Positions 1-10,511 are shown, counted from the first letter of the stretch. The stretch: DNA of 64,000 nt from Phytophthora sp. 'mugwort' (GCA_033558025.1 JAUCEF010000013.1:3837001-3901000), one strand, 5' to 3'. Numbers and translations are program-made. The notes: a model not told the origin generated them from the sequence alone.

Positions 1-35
1 GTGCTTCGTTGCCGAAAAAGTTCAAGTCTGCCGGT

Positions 36-655
36 ATGGGCAATATTCCTGCACTGAGAATTAAAAGGTTATTTAGAATGGTTGTCCTTGGGCCCTCATT
101 CAGTGGAAAGAACAACCACTGTCTTTTCATTCTCAAGCATTCACCTAATGTGTTTGCTCATCTCACGATTATTGCCCATAATCCACATCAAGAACTGTAT
201 GAGTACCTCCGCGAGAAGCATGGAAATTTCATTACTTTGCTGACTCAGATACACCCCCAAAAGTTGATCAAGTACGTCATACGACCCATGAGCTCTAATA
301 AACCTAAGGCTTGTTTCATAGACGTCTACAGCAACGACAAGCTATTCCAGAAGAATATATTTTCCCATTATTTTACTCACGGACGTCATTTCAAGTTATC
401 AACTATATTTCTAAGCCACAGCTACTTTGTAACCGATAAGATGATACGGTTAAACTCCGAGTATGTAGCAATCATAAAGGCTAATTGAAAGCAAGATTTG
501 CAGATGGTTGTCAAAGATTTTAATATCAAGGGTGTAGATGCGCTCAATCGTTTATTATCACAACAAGGCAACAGACGGAAAAGGGCAAATGTTGTTCATC
601 TACTCTGTAGAAGGACAGATCAGGTACAATTCCGACCAGCGATCGTTACTTATCA
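36..655 (+). pseudogene. Viral genome-packaging ATPase (FtsK/HerA type)
   Basis: Packaging ATPases of this class pump the viral genome into the capsid. The chosen start is the ATG at 36; the open frame continues upstream to the window edge. A Walker A-like loop, GPSFSGKN, follows a basic LRIKRLFRMVV stretch, as in Polinton and virophage ATPases, but the residue after GK is Asn instead of Thr/Ser. A hydrophobic beta-strand (KACFIDVYSND, near residue 100) would be Walker B. The frame is stopped by TGA at 486-488 and then continues in the same phase to about 655, including KQDLQMVVKDFN, the usual C-terminal segment. The gene is therefore broken by one internal stop. Confidence 0.8.
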
Positions 656-723
656 CTAATTCCAATTTATTAATTCGAAATATGCCTACCATCATATACG
701 AAAGAAGAAACGGCTAGCGTTTT

Positions 724-1685
724 GAAAATTGACTCAACTAATCTTGTAGCTGATTGATACAACTCGTCGTGGAAATATCAGTTTCCTGGATCCGCTGCTG
801 ATTTTCGTGATGTGGTTTGCGCCGTACAATCGATAACGATGTATAACAGTGAGTATAACATCGATGCTATACAACAACAACAATATCAAAACACAGGACT
901 GAAACTTGAAATACCAACGGCTGCTACTACCTCTATCATTACTTTAAATCTCGCTGATGGTATTTACTCCTATGGCGATCTTAACCGTACGATACAAACC
1001 ACCTTGGCCAATTCTGGAGCATATTTGATTGATGGATCTGGGAATAACGTATTATAAATTAAAATTTGTGAGAACAGTGTATATTACTCGTCAGGTCGAT
1101 TTCTCCCCGGCTCCTTCAAGTCTTCCAGATGGCTACACGAGACCTGCAACTGGTCTATATTCAGCTGGTGGTTCTGTATTGCCTACTACTACTCGCGTCC
1201 CTCGCATTATGATCGATAATGTCGATGTTGTGAGAGTAGTCGGTCTAACTGTAGGTACATATCCGGCAGCCTCCGTAATAGTTGCTAGCGCCCAGCTGTC
1301 AAATATCATTCCACAAATACATCCAACGAGCTCATACATAGTTTGTTGCGATTTAATCAAAACCGAGTACGTTGCATCTGGTGATATTGTCGGTGCATTT
1401 GATAGGGGTGATGCTCAAATCGGTGAATTAATCTCATATAAGCCGTCTCAATACGCCTGGATGAATTGTCACAATGGGCCTCGCTCCACAATTACAATCT
1501 CTATTTACAACCAAAACGATAAGAAGGTAATCTTTCGTGACACTCCTGCTTCGATCATGCTGTTGCTGAGACCAAAAAAAAAAGATGAATCTGCTCATTT
1601 TTTTTATCGTTATAATCTTAATGAACCTGCAACTATAGGTTTCGAGCCCCCAGTCTTCTTCATAGACCGTATCCTTGCCATATGA
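724..1685 (+). pseudogene. Penton / minor capsid protein (mCP)
   Basis: Single jelly-roll penton proteins occupy the vertices of Polinton and virophage capsids. Recognisable parts are an N-terminal SSWKYQFPGSAADFRD (about 761-810), ITMYNSEYNI, and DGIYSYGDLNRTIQTTL leading to a Gly/Asn turn, matching the N-terminal half of mCPs. The second half, open from 1029 to 1685, has GDIVGAFDRGDAQIGELI and ends RYNLNEPATIGFEPP, a segment resembling mCP C-termini. A frameshift near 1030-1055 separates the halves and there is an in-frame TGA near 755. It lies just downstream of the ATPase on the same strand, as expected for this element class. Confidence 0.7.
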
Positions 1686-1699
1686 TCTCGGGCTTCTTG

Positions 1700-2155
1700 C
1701 GATCCCTTCACAAATTCCTTTTTCTTGACAATCCCGACAACGTAGCGACGACGGACTTCACCACAAGAGATCTAATTAAATCTCCGTGTTCAGGCTTAGT
1801 AGTCTTGGTAAGGAGAAACGTCTCTCCAGCATCGACTACATCAGTTAAATGTCCTTGCGCTTCGTGCAAGCAAGAGCGCGTTTGGCTCCTTTCCTAACAT
1901 CAGTCATGGTCAGACGTCCTCCAAGATCATTAATATTACTGTCGCTATCATAAATTCAGGTACCCGTCATAATTCGAATAGCAGCTCTGGATGGGATGGC
2001 TGCGGTTGGTTGACCAGCATACGTTGCAAGTGTGGGCACAGCTACATCAGCAACTCGAGACAAAATGCTCGAGTCCTTTGCAAATTTTAAAGCAGATTTG
2101 ATACCTCCCCAAAATTTCTCCAGATACTCGCTCCATGTATACCTCCACCTTGCAT
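1700..2155 (-). pseudogene. Putative pVI/pX-like minor virion protein
   Basis: On the minus strand an ATG at 2155 opens a Gly-rich start (MQGGGIHGASIWRNF). After a shift near 2100 it continues with an amphipathic or hydrophobic helix (GIKSALKFAKDSSILSRVAD, then PTLATYAGQPTAA), an in-frame TGA at 1956-1958, GGRLTMTDVRKGAKRALA, and after another shift a tail ending SGLSRKRN near 1700. A Gly-rich start, membrane-active helix and short basic C-terminus are typical of adenovirus pVI/pX-like proteins in Polintons and PLVs; this is inferred from pattern, not a firm homology. A 20-codon ORF (2206-2268, minus) sits just upstream behind a TATATA sequence and could be its displaced N-terminus. Confidence 0.45.
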
Positions 2156-2312
2156 ATGCTTGAATAGATAGCCAAATTTAATTTTCGTAATGGCTAACCG
2201 AGTTCTTTTACCGACCTCGCTTGAGCTTTGGCTCTGGGATAGACGCTGAAACTACTAACTCTTTGAACATCTTGTATATATTATTTGTATAAGCGAAAAA
2301 CTGATTTTATTT

Positions 2313-2736
2313 TTAAAGAATAGTTAAGTTTAAGTCCTTAAATCTATCTAGTAGATTCATCTTATCTTTTGTCGACGGTACAACCAAAGCATACACCATA
2401 TTCCACAATAGTCCCCGTATGTACCTTGATATTGTTTGGTATTGTATTTTCGATCCCATACTTGGTAGGACCCGCCTCACCCATACTATCGAAGTATTCA
2501 CCGTTGAAGACACAAGTCCAGTGTCCTACATCACGGTTAGGAGGTCTTAATAAAACTAGATAGCTACCTTTCTTTGGGATTGGTTTCGTTATTTCGTTTA
2601 ATTCATATATATTATCCAGATGTACTCCTATTCGATTTGAAAGCTCAATCAGATCATGATCACTCGTAATGGTTTGAGTACGTTTGATAAGATCGCTCAT
2701 TGTATTTAATTTCATCAAAAGTATATTAGAAACCAT
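2313..2736 (-). pseudogene. Capsid maturation cysteine protease (adenain/Ulp1 fold)
   Basis: This protease cleaves capsid precursors during assembly. The likely start is the Met at about 2700 (MSDLIKRTQT); an earlier in-frame ATG lies at 2736. The catalytic His region is DVGHWTCVF, followed by EYFDSMGE, which carries the Asp of adenain-type enzymes, and YGVCFGC near the end, where the catalytic Cys is expected. The first frame stops right after this point at 2362, while the adjacent frame runs to 2313 with YALVVPSTKDKMN, resembling the C-terminal helix that normally follows. A frameshift through the active-site Cys region is likely. The gene is divergent from the capsid gene, with only 12 bp between the 2736 ATG and the capsid ATG at 2749. 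Confidence 0.75.
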
Positions 2737-2748
2737 ATAGATTCAACA

Positions 2749-4478
2749 ATGGATGACACTCCCCAAAAACAACATGGTTTATACCAGAGTTCGCTCCATA
2801 GCGACCCGGAGATCAAAGTATCTTCCGGCAAACGTGTGCCGTTTGTGATCGACCTTAATCAGGGATCGTACCAGAATGGTGTTATAACTATTAATACTAT
2901 AGCCCAGCTGAATGGAAGTGAAGGATTTGCTTGATTTCGCGATGCATACATCATTCTTCCTTACAAGGTCTCAATGCAGAATGGCTACTGCCCAGACTAC
3001 TGCTTCCAACCCTTTCTGCTCTACGCTGAAGTGTGATAACGGGAATGTCATCGATAGCAGGTCGCTTGAACATAATGGCAAGACCGTTGTTAGTATGTCG
3101 GACTACAAGCTATTTTGGATCAAGATTCGCGCTCAGACTAGCTACAGTCCTCAGTACGTTGAGAAGCATGGGGCGAAGTCTTTTCTTTACCCGGATGCTG
3201 CTCAGTCTGCTTTGTATAGTTCTGCTACAAGCTCGACAACGGGAGATGGTTATACTAATACTACTGCATTCTCATTCTCATTTGCTACAACTGGTCCATC
3301 TAGATGTGCATCTGCCGTTAACGATGGTCTTGTAAGACGTCTGTTGTCGAATCCACCTTACGCTGGCTCTGATTTTTTTCCTTCGTGGCCTTCCCTTAAC
3401 GGAGCTGCAGCTTCTACCACAATATCAAACCAATTGGCACGTGGTGCTTTTGTAGCTGGTGCTGGTGCTGCTACTGCTAACGTGATCATGGGAACGTGGA
3501 ACTACATGCTAAAGGTTAAGCTAACAGACCTCCACCCCATCTTTAAGGAACTCGGCCTCATGGCCAATCCACAAAATCCGTCTCCGCTTCCGAGTTAATC
3601 AGGGTACTTCTACTATTGCTGTCGATGCTTCGAAGTGTATGTCGCTGACTATAATTACTCTTGCCTCTGGCAATACTTGTCCAATAATGATTTCGGCTTC
3701 TTCTACGAGTAATCCCATGGCTGGAGTCCTTGCCGCTTCTGCCGGGTTCATTATTGCTTAGGGTACTGTTTTCAATGCCCTTGAACCTACTGTTGATGGC
3801 ATGCTTTTCACCAATTCTCGTCTATACGTTCCGTTTGTGCATCTTGAGAATCCTCAGGCTATCATCTCAAAGCCAGTTAAAAAGATTCGATTTAATGACT
3901 GTTATGCAGTTATTTTATCAGCGTGCTGGTATTGGTAAGCAGTCAACTCAACTAAATGATGCATTCGATATACAATTATCAGCTTCCATCAAGAACGCCA
4001 AAGTATGTCATTCTTATGCCTTTTGCTGAACAAACTGGTAGTTTTGCCACTGCTGCTGTTCAAGAGTACCAGAGACCTTGTGATAGTGCCCCATGGACCC
4101 TACACCAGGCTCTAGTATCCGAAACTTTAACGTTCGTATCGGTTCCCAGCAGACATTTGATATCAGTCATGACTACGATTTCCATCACTTGACGAAGGTG
4201 AAGTTGCCAAGATTTCTTCGATCAATGGTGATCTCACGCCTGAGCTGGTAATGGATTATTCGACTATCATACGTGATCTCTAACGAACCGCGTGCTCATT
4301 ACTGACGTTAGCCGTTTAACCGAGCGTGATGTCCCACAAGCGATTCCGATTCAAAGTGTGTAATGCGGGTTGTCAGGGTACCAACATGATTGTATTGGTT
4401 GTCAGTGAACAAGAACTATCGTTCGATAGACTAACCGGGGAAATTTTGGGAATACTCAACCGCATAGGTTTTCGTTAG
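2749..4478 (+). pseudogene. Major capsid protein (double jelly-roll)
   Basis: The main capsomer of Polintons/PLVs is spread over several frames for about 1.7 kb, close to the usual 550-600 codons. The ATG at 2749 opens an N-terminal segment ending IAQLNGSEGFA. An in-frame TGA follows, then the same frame reads DAYIILPYKVSMQNGY. Diagnostic segments downstream are KLTDLHPIFKELGLM (about 3515-3560, the linker between the two jelly rolls), SRLYVPFVHLENPQAI (about 3817-3865), the adjoining KPVKKIRFNDCYAVIL, RIGSQQTFDISHDYDFHH (about 4135-4190), RVLITDVSRLTERDVPQAIP and a C-terminal VVSEQELSFDRLTGEI ending at 4478. At least five frameshifts or stops are present. Confidence 0.85.
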
Positions 4479-4551
4479 TGTTTAATCGAGAGAAAAAAAA
4501 AGCATTCGATGAGCTTATTGGTGATCAGCCAACCTAAATAATATTATTATC

Positions 4552-4854
4552 TTAGTTTAATTCTTCTAAAAGCTTAGGACATTTATCAATTACGAATTGA
4601 CTCTTTCGAAGCCAATCAATATAATTGGGGTCAATCCGACTGATCTGCTTGAGAGACTTACCTCGATATTTCCCCCACGTCATCAAATATGAACTATCAT
4701 CGATGAGAAATTTGGAGTGTAGGAAATTTTTAATTTCTTCTTCAATATTTAGACTGGGTTGATTGAATATCCATCGACAATAACCAGGATCAGAAGAATA
4801 TACTTCCTCGTTCGGTTTGTTCTTGTAATTTCCAAACGTTCGTTCGACATGTTT
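4552..4854 (-). CDS. Small protein with two ExoX-C-like (DUF3820-type) repeats
   Basis: An uninterrupted minus-strand frame of 100 codons runs from just after a stop (4855-4857) to TAA at 4552. It has no ATG at its 5' end, so the start was lost or lies across a frameshift; an ATG at 4848-4850 is out of frame. It contains two copies of one motif: FGNYKNKPNEEVYSSDPGYC followed by RWIF, then WGKYRGKSLKQISRIDPNYI followed by DWL. This 'FGKYKGK..VAxxDPxYxxWL' pattern is that of the short domain found C-terminal to ExoX-type exonucleases and as small stand-alone proteins in large DNA viruses and their relatives. Its role is unknown. It appears intact except for the start. Confidence 0.6.
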   Translation of the reverse strand, partial: KHVERTFGNYKNKPNEEVYSSDPGYCRWIFNQPSLNIEEEIKNFLHSKFLIDDSSYLMTWGKYRGKSLKQISRIDPNYIDWLRKSQFVIDKCPKLLEELN

Positions 4855-4966
4855 TCAGTTGGATGTATCTATATACATAGCTCCTTTAATTGTTTGAGAT
4901 AATTGTAACTAATTCAATTGATCGCGGATACTAAATTATACCTTAACTCGAAGTAGATGATCTATA

Positions 4967-5156
4967 GCTTATGCGAACGTGCAACACATTAAGTCTATCC
5001 TCGTGTTCTAACCCTATAGAATCGCTGTGTCATTGAAAACAACAGCTGTATATTAGAAATAATTAGAAACGTTTATACCTACTCTTGGTACAGAATTAAG
5101 GTAAGAATTATCGAAAATATAAAAAACGTACACGTAATGTTCTGAAAGTTACTACT
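4967..5156 (+). repeat. Polinton terminal inverted repeat, right end
   Basis: A 190-bp stretch beginning GCTTATGCGAA and ending GAAAGTTACTACT matches 34163-34352 over its whole length (roughly 75-80% by eye). No similarity is seen just inside this boundary. The outer end read inward is AGTAGTAACTT, the AGT start typical of Polinton termini. It abuts copia gag sequence at 5157. Confidence 0.8.
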
Positions 5157-5162
5157 TATGTC
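5157..5162. other. 6-bp target-site duplication (TATGTC), right copy
   Basis: TATGTC separates the Polinton terminal repeat from copia gag. The same hexamer, in copia gag orientation, ends the gag fragment next to the other terminal repeat at 34353-34358. Counting the hexamer once joins the two gag fragments in one open frame. Confidence 0.8.
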
Positions 5163-5959
5163 GTCATTGTCTATGGAACTAGGACAGCAAGTGATGATTA
5201 AGAGGACTGGAACAGAGAGTAGTGGAAGTACTTGGAGGACATATACGAGTGCAAGACAAACACAGCCACACGTACTAACCAAGAGATTATCTTGTTCAAC
5301 AAGCTACAGGCCGCGAAGTGTAAGCCAAATTGGAATGCGAGACAACATGTGAGCAACATGTTCCTGATAAAGGCTCAACTTGCATTGCTGAATGCTGATC
5401 TGAGATATCCCATCTTCATCAATTGTTGATGAGATCGCTACCAACAAATCCCCGCTTTGACCGTCTCAGAGGATTGGTTGAGATCGGTGCAAGTGAGGTC
5501 GACACACCTGACAAACTACGAGACCAAATTTTGCGCATGGATAGTATAACAAGTGTGATCGCGAATTGGGAGTATTAAGTGTTAACACTGCCCAGAACAC
5601 ACCACAAAACCAAAGTCAAAAGCAGAAGCCGCAACAGTCTCATCCGAGTACTGGAACTCACTCTGGAGCCAAGCAAGCAGGCAACGCCGGAAAGGGTTGC
5701 TGCGTTGACTACAAAGAAGGTGGATAAACAACAAGGAAACTGCTTTAACTGCCATCGACTTGGACACATAGAGAAGGACTGCGCGAAGAAAGCTGCAGTG
5801 CCGTCCCCCTTGGATCAAGAAAGCAAGCAAGCGACTTACACCAGAAGGCTGCGCAAGAACAGTACTCGGAATGTAGGAAATACTACTACTCCTGACATCG
5901 AGACGGTGCCTGAAGAGCCACCAGCTTCGCTCGTAAGTGATGTTAGTGATAAGCCGTAG
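5163..5959 (+). pseudogene. Copia Gag
   Basis: Gag forms the virus-like particle and binds element RNA. After the insertion point the sequence reads MELGQQVM, then (5223-5429) WKYLEDIYECKTNTATRTNQ, a copia Gag/UBN2 core segment, and then a piece with LRGLVEIGASEVDTPDKLRD in another frame. A single CCHC zinc knuckle, CFNCHRLGHIEKDC, lies at about 5741-5781 and is followed by a hydrophilic tail ending at 5959. Frameshifts occur near 5225, 5430 and 5577. The N-terminal part of this Gag is found on the minus strand at 34353-34504. Confidence 0.8.
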
Positions 5960-5989
5960 CTCAAATCAATCAATGAAAACATCTCTGCC

Positions 5990-7208
5990 AACGTGAGCGT
6001 CGATACAAGATCGGAGGACTACGCTATTTGGGAGTGGTACTTAGACAATGCGGCGAATGTTCACATGGCGTCCGACCGCACATATTTCACGGAATACTTG
6101 AAATTCGATGAGAAGCAGATGCTGTACAAGGATTCAGTAAGAAGTCCGCAATTACTTCAGTTGGACATGGTATAGTGCAAGTAGTAGTCTAAAAAGGCGA
6201 ACTGGACGCGGTCATTACGCTTCAGGATACGTTTCACGTATCTGACGGTAACAATTTACTGCCGCACTCTCAAACTGAGGGGCAAGGCTATGCCGTAGAA
6301 TTTAATGGACGTTCAGGTACAAAGGCGTACGAACTATGGAAAGGTGAAGAAAATTGCTGGAAGTTGGCCGTGACAAAAAAAGTCTGGACTGTTCACATTC
6401 ACTGTGAAGAATATTTTCTTACCAGAAGGAAGTAAAAAAAATAACTCCCCAAACCAGTCACGATGGCGCACCATTACCACAAGCGAATATATCAGCTGCT
6501 TGTGGAGCTGCTGATCTTCAAAGGTGGCATGAACGATTTGGCCACTTATGCCCGCAATTTGTGAAGATGATGGTTGATCGTGGACTTGTAACAGGGATGA
6601 TGATTCGACAATGTGGTTTGGAGACTGTGAAGCTTGCCACATGGGGAAGGAGCGAAGACCTCCCATTACACAGCGACTAGAACGTGAAATTTCTCGGAAG
6701 AATCAAGTAATATTCGCTGACTTGCTGTTCCCGAAGCAGAGTGGATGCTCAAGCGACCCAATGACTGTGCTAGTCATTATAGATGGCCACACGATATACA
6801 ACCATTTACCCGCTCAAATCGAAAACTGCAGCGGAGGTAAATGTGGCGATGAAGAGATACATTGAGTGGGCAGATAGGCAGTTCCCGGGATACAATGCGA
6901 AAAAGGTGATCACAGACAATGGTGGAGCATTTGCTAACGGCACGATGAAAACATGGTACCACAAGAAGGGAATCGAGTTCCTGCCAAACCAACCTCATAG
7001 TTGTCACTTGAACCCATGTGAAAGAACTCACCAGACTCTGGTTCACATGCATGAAGGCACAGCTGAGTTCGTCAGACTTGCCCATGAAATTCTGAATGCA
7101 CGCCTTGGAAATGGCGGTGTATATCAGAAACCGGTCGTATCACCAAGCAACCAAGGACACGCCGTACCATTTGATAATGGGGAAAAAGCCCAAGTTACAC
7201 AGGATTAA
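5990..7208 (+). pseudogene. Copia protease and integrase
   Basis: An aspartic protease site appears as WYLDNAANVHMASD near 6034, where the usual DSGA reads DNAA. The integrase zinc-binding module follows in pieces: WHERFGHLCPQFVKMM at about 6510-6570 and CEACHMGKERR at 6626. The catalytic core has VIFADLL (first Asp, about 6715), ITDNGGAF (second Asp, about 6915) and LNPCERTHQTL (Glu, about 7020), the spacing expected of a DDE integrase. The core is interrupted by shifts near 6600, 6780 and 6860 and stops at 7208. It belongs to the same element as the RT downstream. Confidence 0.8.
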
Positions 7209-7478
7209 GATGACTGACTCAGTAGCGTATGTACACATGCCAACGAGTCCGTCACGTCGGAAATCGAGATAACTACCGTCTTGGCTTCCTGGAGGGGCAA
7301 GCGGGCTACCAAGTGTAATTCCCGTCAGAGCACGTTGTGCAGCATGTCCAGTATGCGACGGGCAACGAAGACATCATGTACAGGGACCGTTAGCGATGGC
7401 TACATCAAGTCGGTTGCCAATTGGATGTTCACTGTTGAAACTACGGAGTGAAATTGATGTGGAGATAACCAGACTGAA

Positions 7479-8270
7479 CTTAATGAAGTTGTGAATCTAA
7501 ACGAACAAAACAACCTGCCACCTGCACGAGCACCTAATTCGGATGATCCAGAACTTCCCGACTACGAGGATCTTGATGACGTGCCTGAAATTTCCGTCAA
7601 TGATGGGAACGAAGAAATAAAGGCGTCACAAGAATCTGAAATTGGGATAGAGGAATCGAATAGAATGCCAATAAACTCAGCTTCCCCGGAGAAAGCTAGT
7701 GGTAACCTAGTGGAGTTTCAAAAGGTTGTTCAATTGGATGATCAAGTGAATTCTGATCACGACGAAGAGATGGAAGAAAACACTCCAGAACTTCCCAGTG
7801 TGATCCCAGAAGAATCAACTGAGAACAATATATCCGATGCTCGCGAGACGAATGGACCTCACGAGCAAGAAGATGCGGATTTGGAAGGTTCCGTTAGTGA
7901 AGAAAAAACTGAACAAGAGCCTAAGCCATCCGACCCTTCATTTAATGAGCAGTCTACACCAGGTGAAGATGAATCGAATGAAGATGGATAAAATCTAGAA
8001 AGAAACATTAAAGATGCCGATGGTTGGACGCGTCGCCCTCCATGGAACAAACTGGACATATTAGAAGTACACACGAGGGACGGCCTACAAGACAATCATC
8101 AGGAAAGCAAATCTGAGTGTAACGTTAGCTTATCTGAGAACACCTCAGCAGATCAAGAAATGACAGCAGTGGATACTGGAAATGAGATGGACGTGTGCAT
8201 GATACCCGCGCGACTAACGGGTACAGAGCGATCATCGCTCGAAGTTGAACTGGAGGATGTACAAAACTGA
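7479..8270 (+). pseudogene. Copia pol linker, Asp/Glu-rich
   Basis: An open stretch between integrase and RT is very acidic, with blocks such as DPELPDYEDLDDVPEI and SDHDEEMEENTPELPS. The longest frame is 7491-7991, and the composition continues in other frames to about 8270. This position corresponds to the poorly conserved spacer between integrase and RT in copia Pol. No enzymatic motif was seen. Confidence 0.5.
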
Positions 8271-8305
8271 AACGTCAACGCAACCTCGCAAGACAACCCC
8301 ACAGA

Positions 8306-10010
8306 ATGACACTCCGCAGTGAAGCTTGGCGTCGATCTCTGAGAAGATTCGAGGATTTTCAAGTATATGCTAGCTTCTGCAAACGAGAATCTACGACCAA
8401 CTCTGACATGATAGCCGATAGAAAGTGGCACATCAAGAATGTGAAAATGTCTCGAAGCTATGGCGAAGCAATTCGTTCACCCCAGCATGAAGAATGGCTG
8501 GAGGGTATGCGTCGAGAGGTGGGTGCCATGTTCGACAAAAGGTGTGTTCGAGCTGATTGATAAAACGGAGATGCCGAAGCAGGCGAACCTGCTACATACC
8601 ATGTGGAGATTTCAAGCCAAGACAGATTTGGAAGGTTTTGTGTACAGATGGCGCCCACGTTTGGTAGGACATGGAGACTTCCAGAAGTTTGGAGTGGACT
8701 ATGATTTGACGTTTTCACTAGTAGCTCGCATGGTAACATTCCGAGTAGTAACAGCAGTGGCGACTAAGCTAGGTATAACCCTTTACCAGGGAGACATCGA
8801 TACTGCATACTTGAATGCAGATCTGAAAATCAACCAATATACGTACGAAGTATTCCAGGGTTTCTCTGTCCAGAAGGCTAAGTCTACCGAGTAAATCGAG
8901 CGCTTTATGGCTTACACCAGTCTGGCGCTGAATGGCTTGAAGAAGTGGATAAGTTTCTCAAATCCAAAGGCTATCACTGCACGGACCTGAACCTTGTCTG
9001 TATGTCTACTACAAGGATGGCATCCTGACGCCAATCCCGTTGTACGTAGATGACATAGTAGTTGCAACAAATTCGGTGGACTACAAGACCGCATTGTTTG
9101 CTGCTTTTGATGAGAAGTGTGGCTTTAAAGATGGAGGTATTGTTCATGAATTTCTCGGTGTGCAAGTGGAACAAAATGAACGAGGTATTTGGATTCATCA
9201 GGAGAAATATTGCAAGGAAGCAATTGAGCGTTTTGGATTTGATGGAGCCCATGATAGCGCAACTCCTATGGACACAAACTCAAGATACAAACCCAACACT
9301 AACGGTGAAGAAGAGGAAACAATACCTTTCGATTATCGAGCTGCGTTAGGATCATTAATGTATCTCACTACTAGCACCCGACCTGATATTGCTTTCTTGG
9401 TTGGATATTTGAGTCGCTTCGTTAGCAATCCAACGAAGAAGCACTGCGGGGTAGTAAAGCGTATTTTACGCTATCTAGTGGATACTAGCAGAAAGGGAAT
9501 CTTGTATTCCGCAAAGTAACGAAGGAGCCGACAAGATAGTCGTCAGTGGGCATTGTGATGCGGACTGGGGTAATGACCCAGAGACCCGCAAGAGCATCAC
9601 TGGATATGTTTAACCATCGCTGGAGGAGCGGTGGCATGGGCCACCGGACGACAGACTGTTACAGCACAGTCTACTGCAGAAGCAGAATACGTCGCAGCAT
9701 GTGAGGCCATAAAAGAAGGCCGAGGAATAGCTAACATGTTGGATGAAGTTCTCAACGTGATCGGCGTGAAGACACAGTTTACTTTAGGTGTGGCCAATGG
9801 CGCGGCTACTGCTCTTGCATAAGCTCCCACCTACAATAGCAAGACGCGTCACATTGAGATTCGTTGACACTACGTGAGTGCAAAAGTGAACCAAGATCTA
9901 ATGGAAATCCACAAGGTCGAAGGGTGCAAGAACCCCGCGGACATGTTCACTAAACCGCTGCCAAAGAGCAGCCTCAATCAATATTGCCAGCAGGTCGGTA
10001 TAATTAGCGA
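8306..10010 (+). pseudogene. Copia reverse transcriptase and RNase H
   Basis: RT is recognisable from VTFRVVTAVATKLGITLYQG followed by DIDTAYLNADL (about 8730-8830), matching the copia box around the first catalytic Asp, and from PLYVDDIVVATNS (about 9034) with the YVDD motif. After GIWIHQEKYCKEAIERFGF and STRPDIAFLVGYLSRFV, the RNase H domain is marked by GHCDADWGNDPETRKSITGY (about 9549), STAEAEYVAACEAIKEG (about 9670) and KTRHIEIR (about 9840). The protein is spread over at least five frames, so the element cannot encode its own RT. Conserved order and spacing make the family assignment safe. Confidence 0.85.
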
Positions 10011-10061
10011 GATACCACCCGCTAGCAATTATGTGTTCCAGCGCAAGCGTCGGCGGGGGCG

Positions 10062-10397
10062 TGTTACGCTACAGCTCTGGTCGCCACCGTTAGGACGAGA
10101 ACCACCGTTAGGACAAGACGCTTCCAGAGTGTTCGACAGCATGTCGTCCCCGACGAGGGACGAGGTCAAGGAATATTTCAAGTTGAAGACGCCAGTAGGC
10201 ATCGATGGCCACGTCGCTCTCAGTGAGTTTTGCATATGAACAGACTCAGTCTCGAATACGACATCTAAGAGAGAAGCAGTCTCAGGAGAAGGGCGAGCTG
10301 AGCAACTACGTATGAATAGAAAGTTGGTGTTTTAGTTTACAGAGCTCTTGTCTTGTACTCTGCTCAATAGTTGCGTCGCGGAACTGAGATAGGTACA
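10062..10397 (+). repeat. Copia 3' LTR
   Basis: A 336-bp LTR starts TGTTACG after a purine tract and ends ...AGGTACA, with near-complementary TGT/ACA termini. It matches the minus-strand LTR at 34616-34948 over its full length with high identity. It contains a short tandem duplication (two copies of a CCGTTAGGAC unit near 10090). Confidence 0.85.
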
Positions 10398-10511
10398 CGA
10401 TATACTATACATGTATATATGTACCTGCTGTCCCAAACTATGTATTTTGCTTGCTAATTTAACTGCGTCGACCGGAGACCTAAATGAGACGGGCATCCCA
10501 TATAATATGTA

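Larger units (their letters stand above)
1..5156 (+). mobile_element. Degraded Polinton / Polinton-like virus (right part)
   Basis: This AT-rich block holds the Polinton/virophage morphogenesis set in compact order: packaging ATPase (+), penton/minor capsid (+), pVI/pX-like protein (-), adenain-type protease (-), major capsid protein (+) and a small ExoX-C-like ORF (-). It ends at 5156 in a 190-bp terminal repeat that finishes ...AAGTTACTACT, followed by the hexamer TATGTC. A second copy of the repeat lies at 34163-34352. AGT termini and a 6-bp target duplication are diagnostic of Polintons. Nearly every gene has frameshifts or in-frame stops, so it is a fossil. DNA polymerase B and integrase are not visible and would lie beyond the left window edge. 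Assignment to Polinton proper or to PLV cannot be settled without those genes. Confidence 0.85.
5157..10397 (+). mobile_element. Ty1/copia LTR retrotransposon, 5' end missing
   Basis: This is the 3' three quarters of a copia element in the order gag, protease, integrase, RT, RNase H, 3' LTR. Its 5' end is replaced by the Polinton terminus at 5156; the matching LTR and gag N-terminus are at 34353-34948 on the minus strand. All coding parts carry frameshifts. The LTR is preceded by a purine-rich tract (GGCGGGGGCG). Confidence 0.9.
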
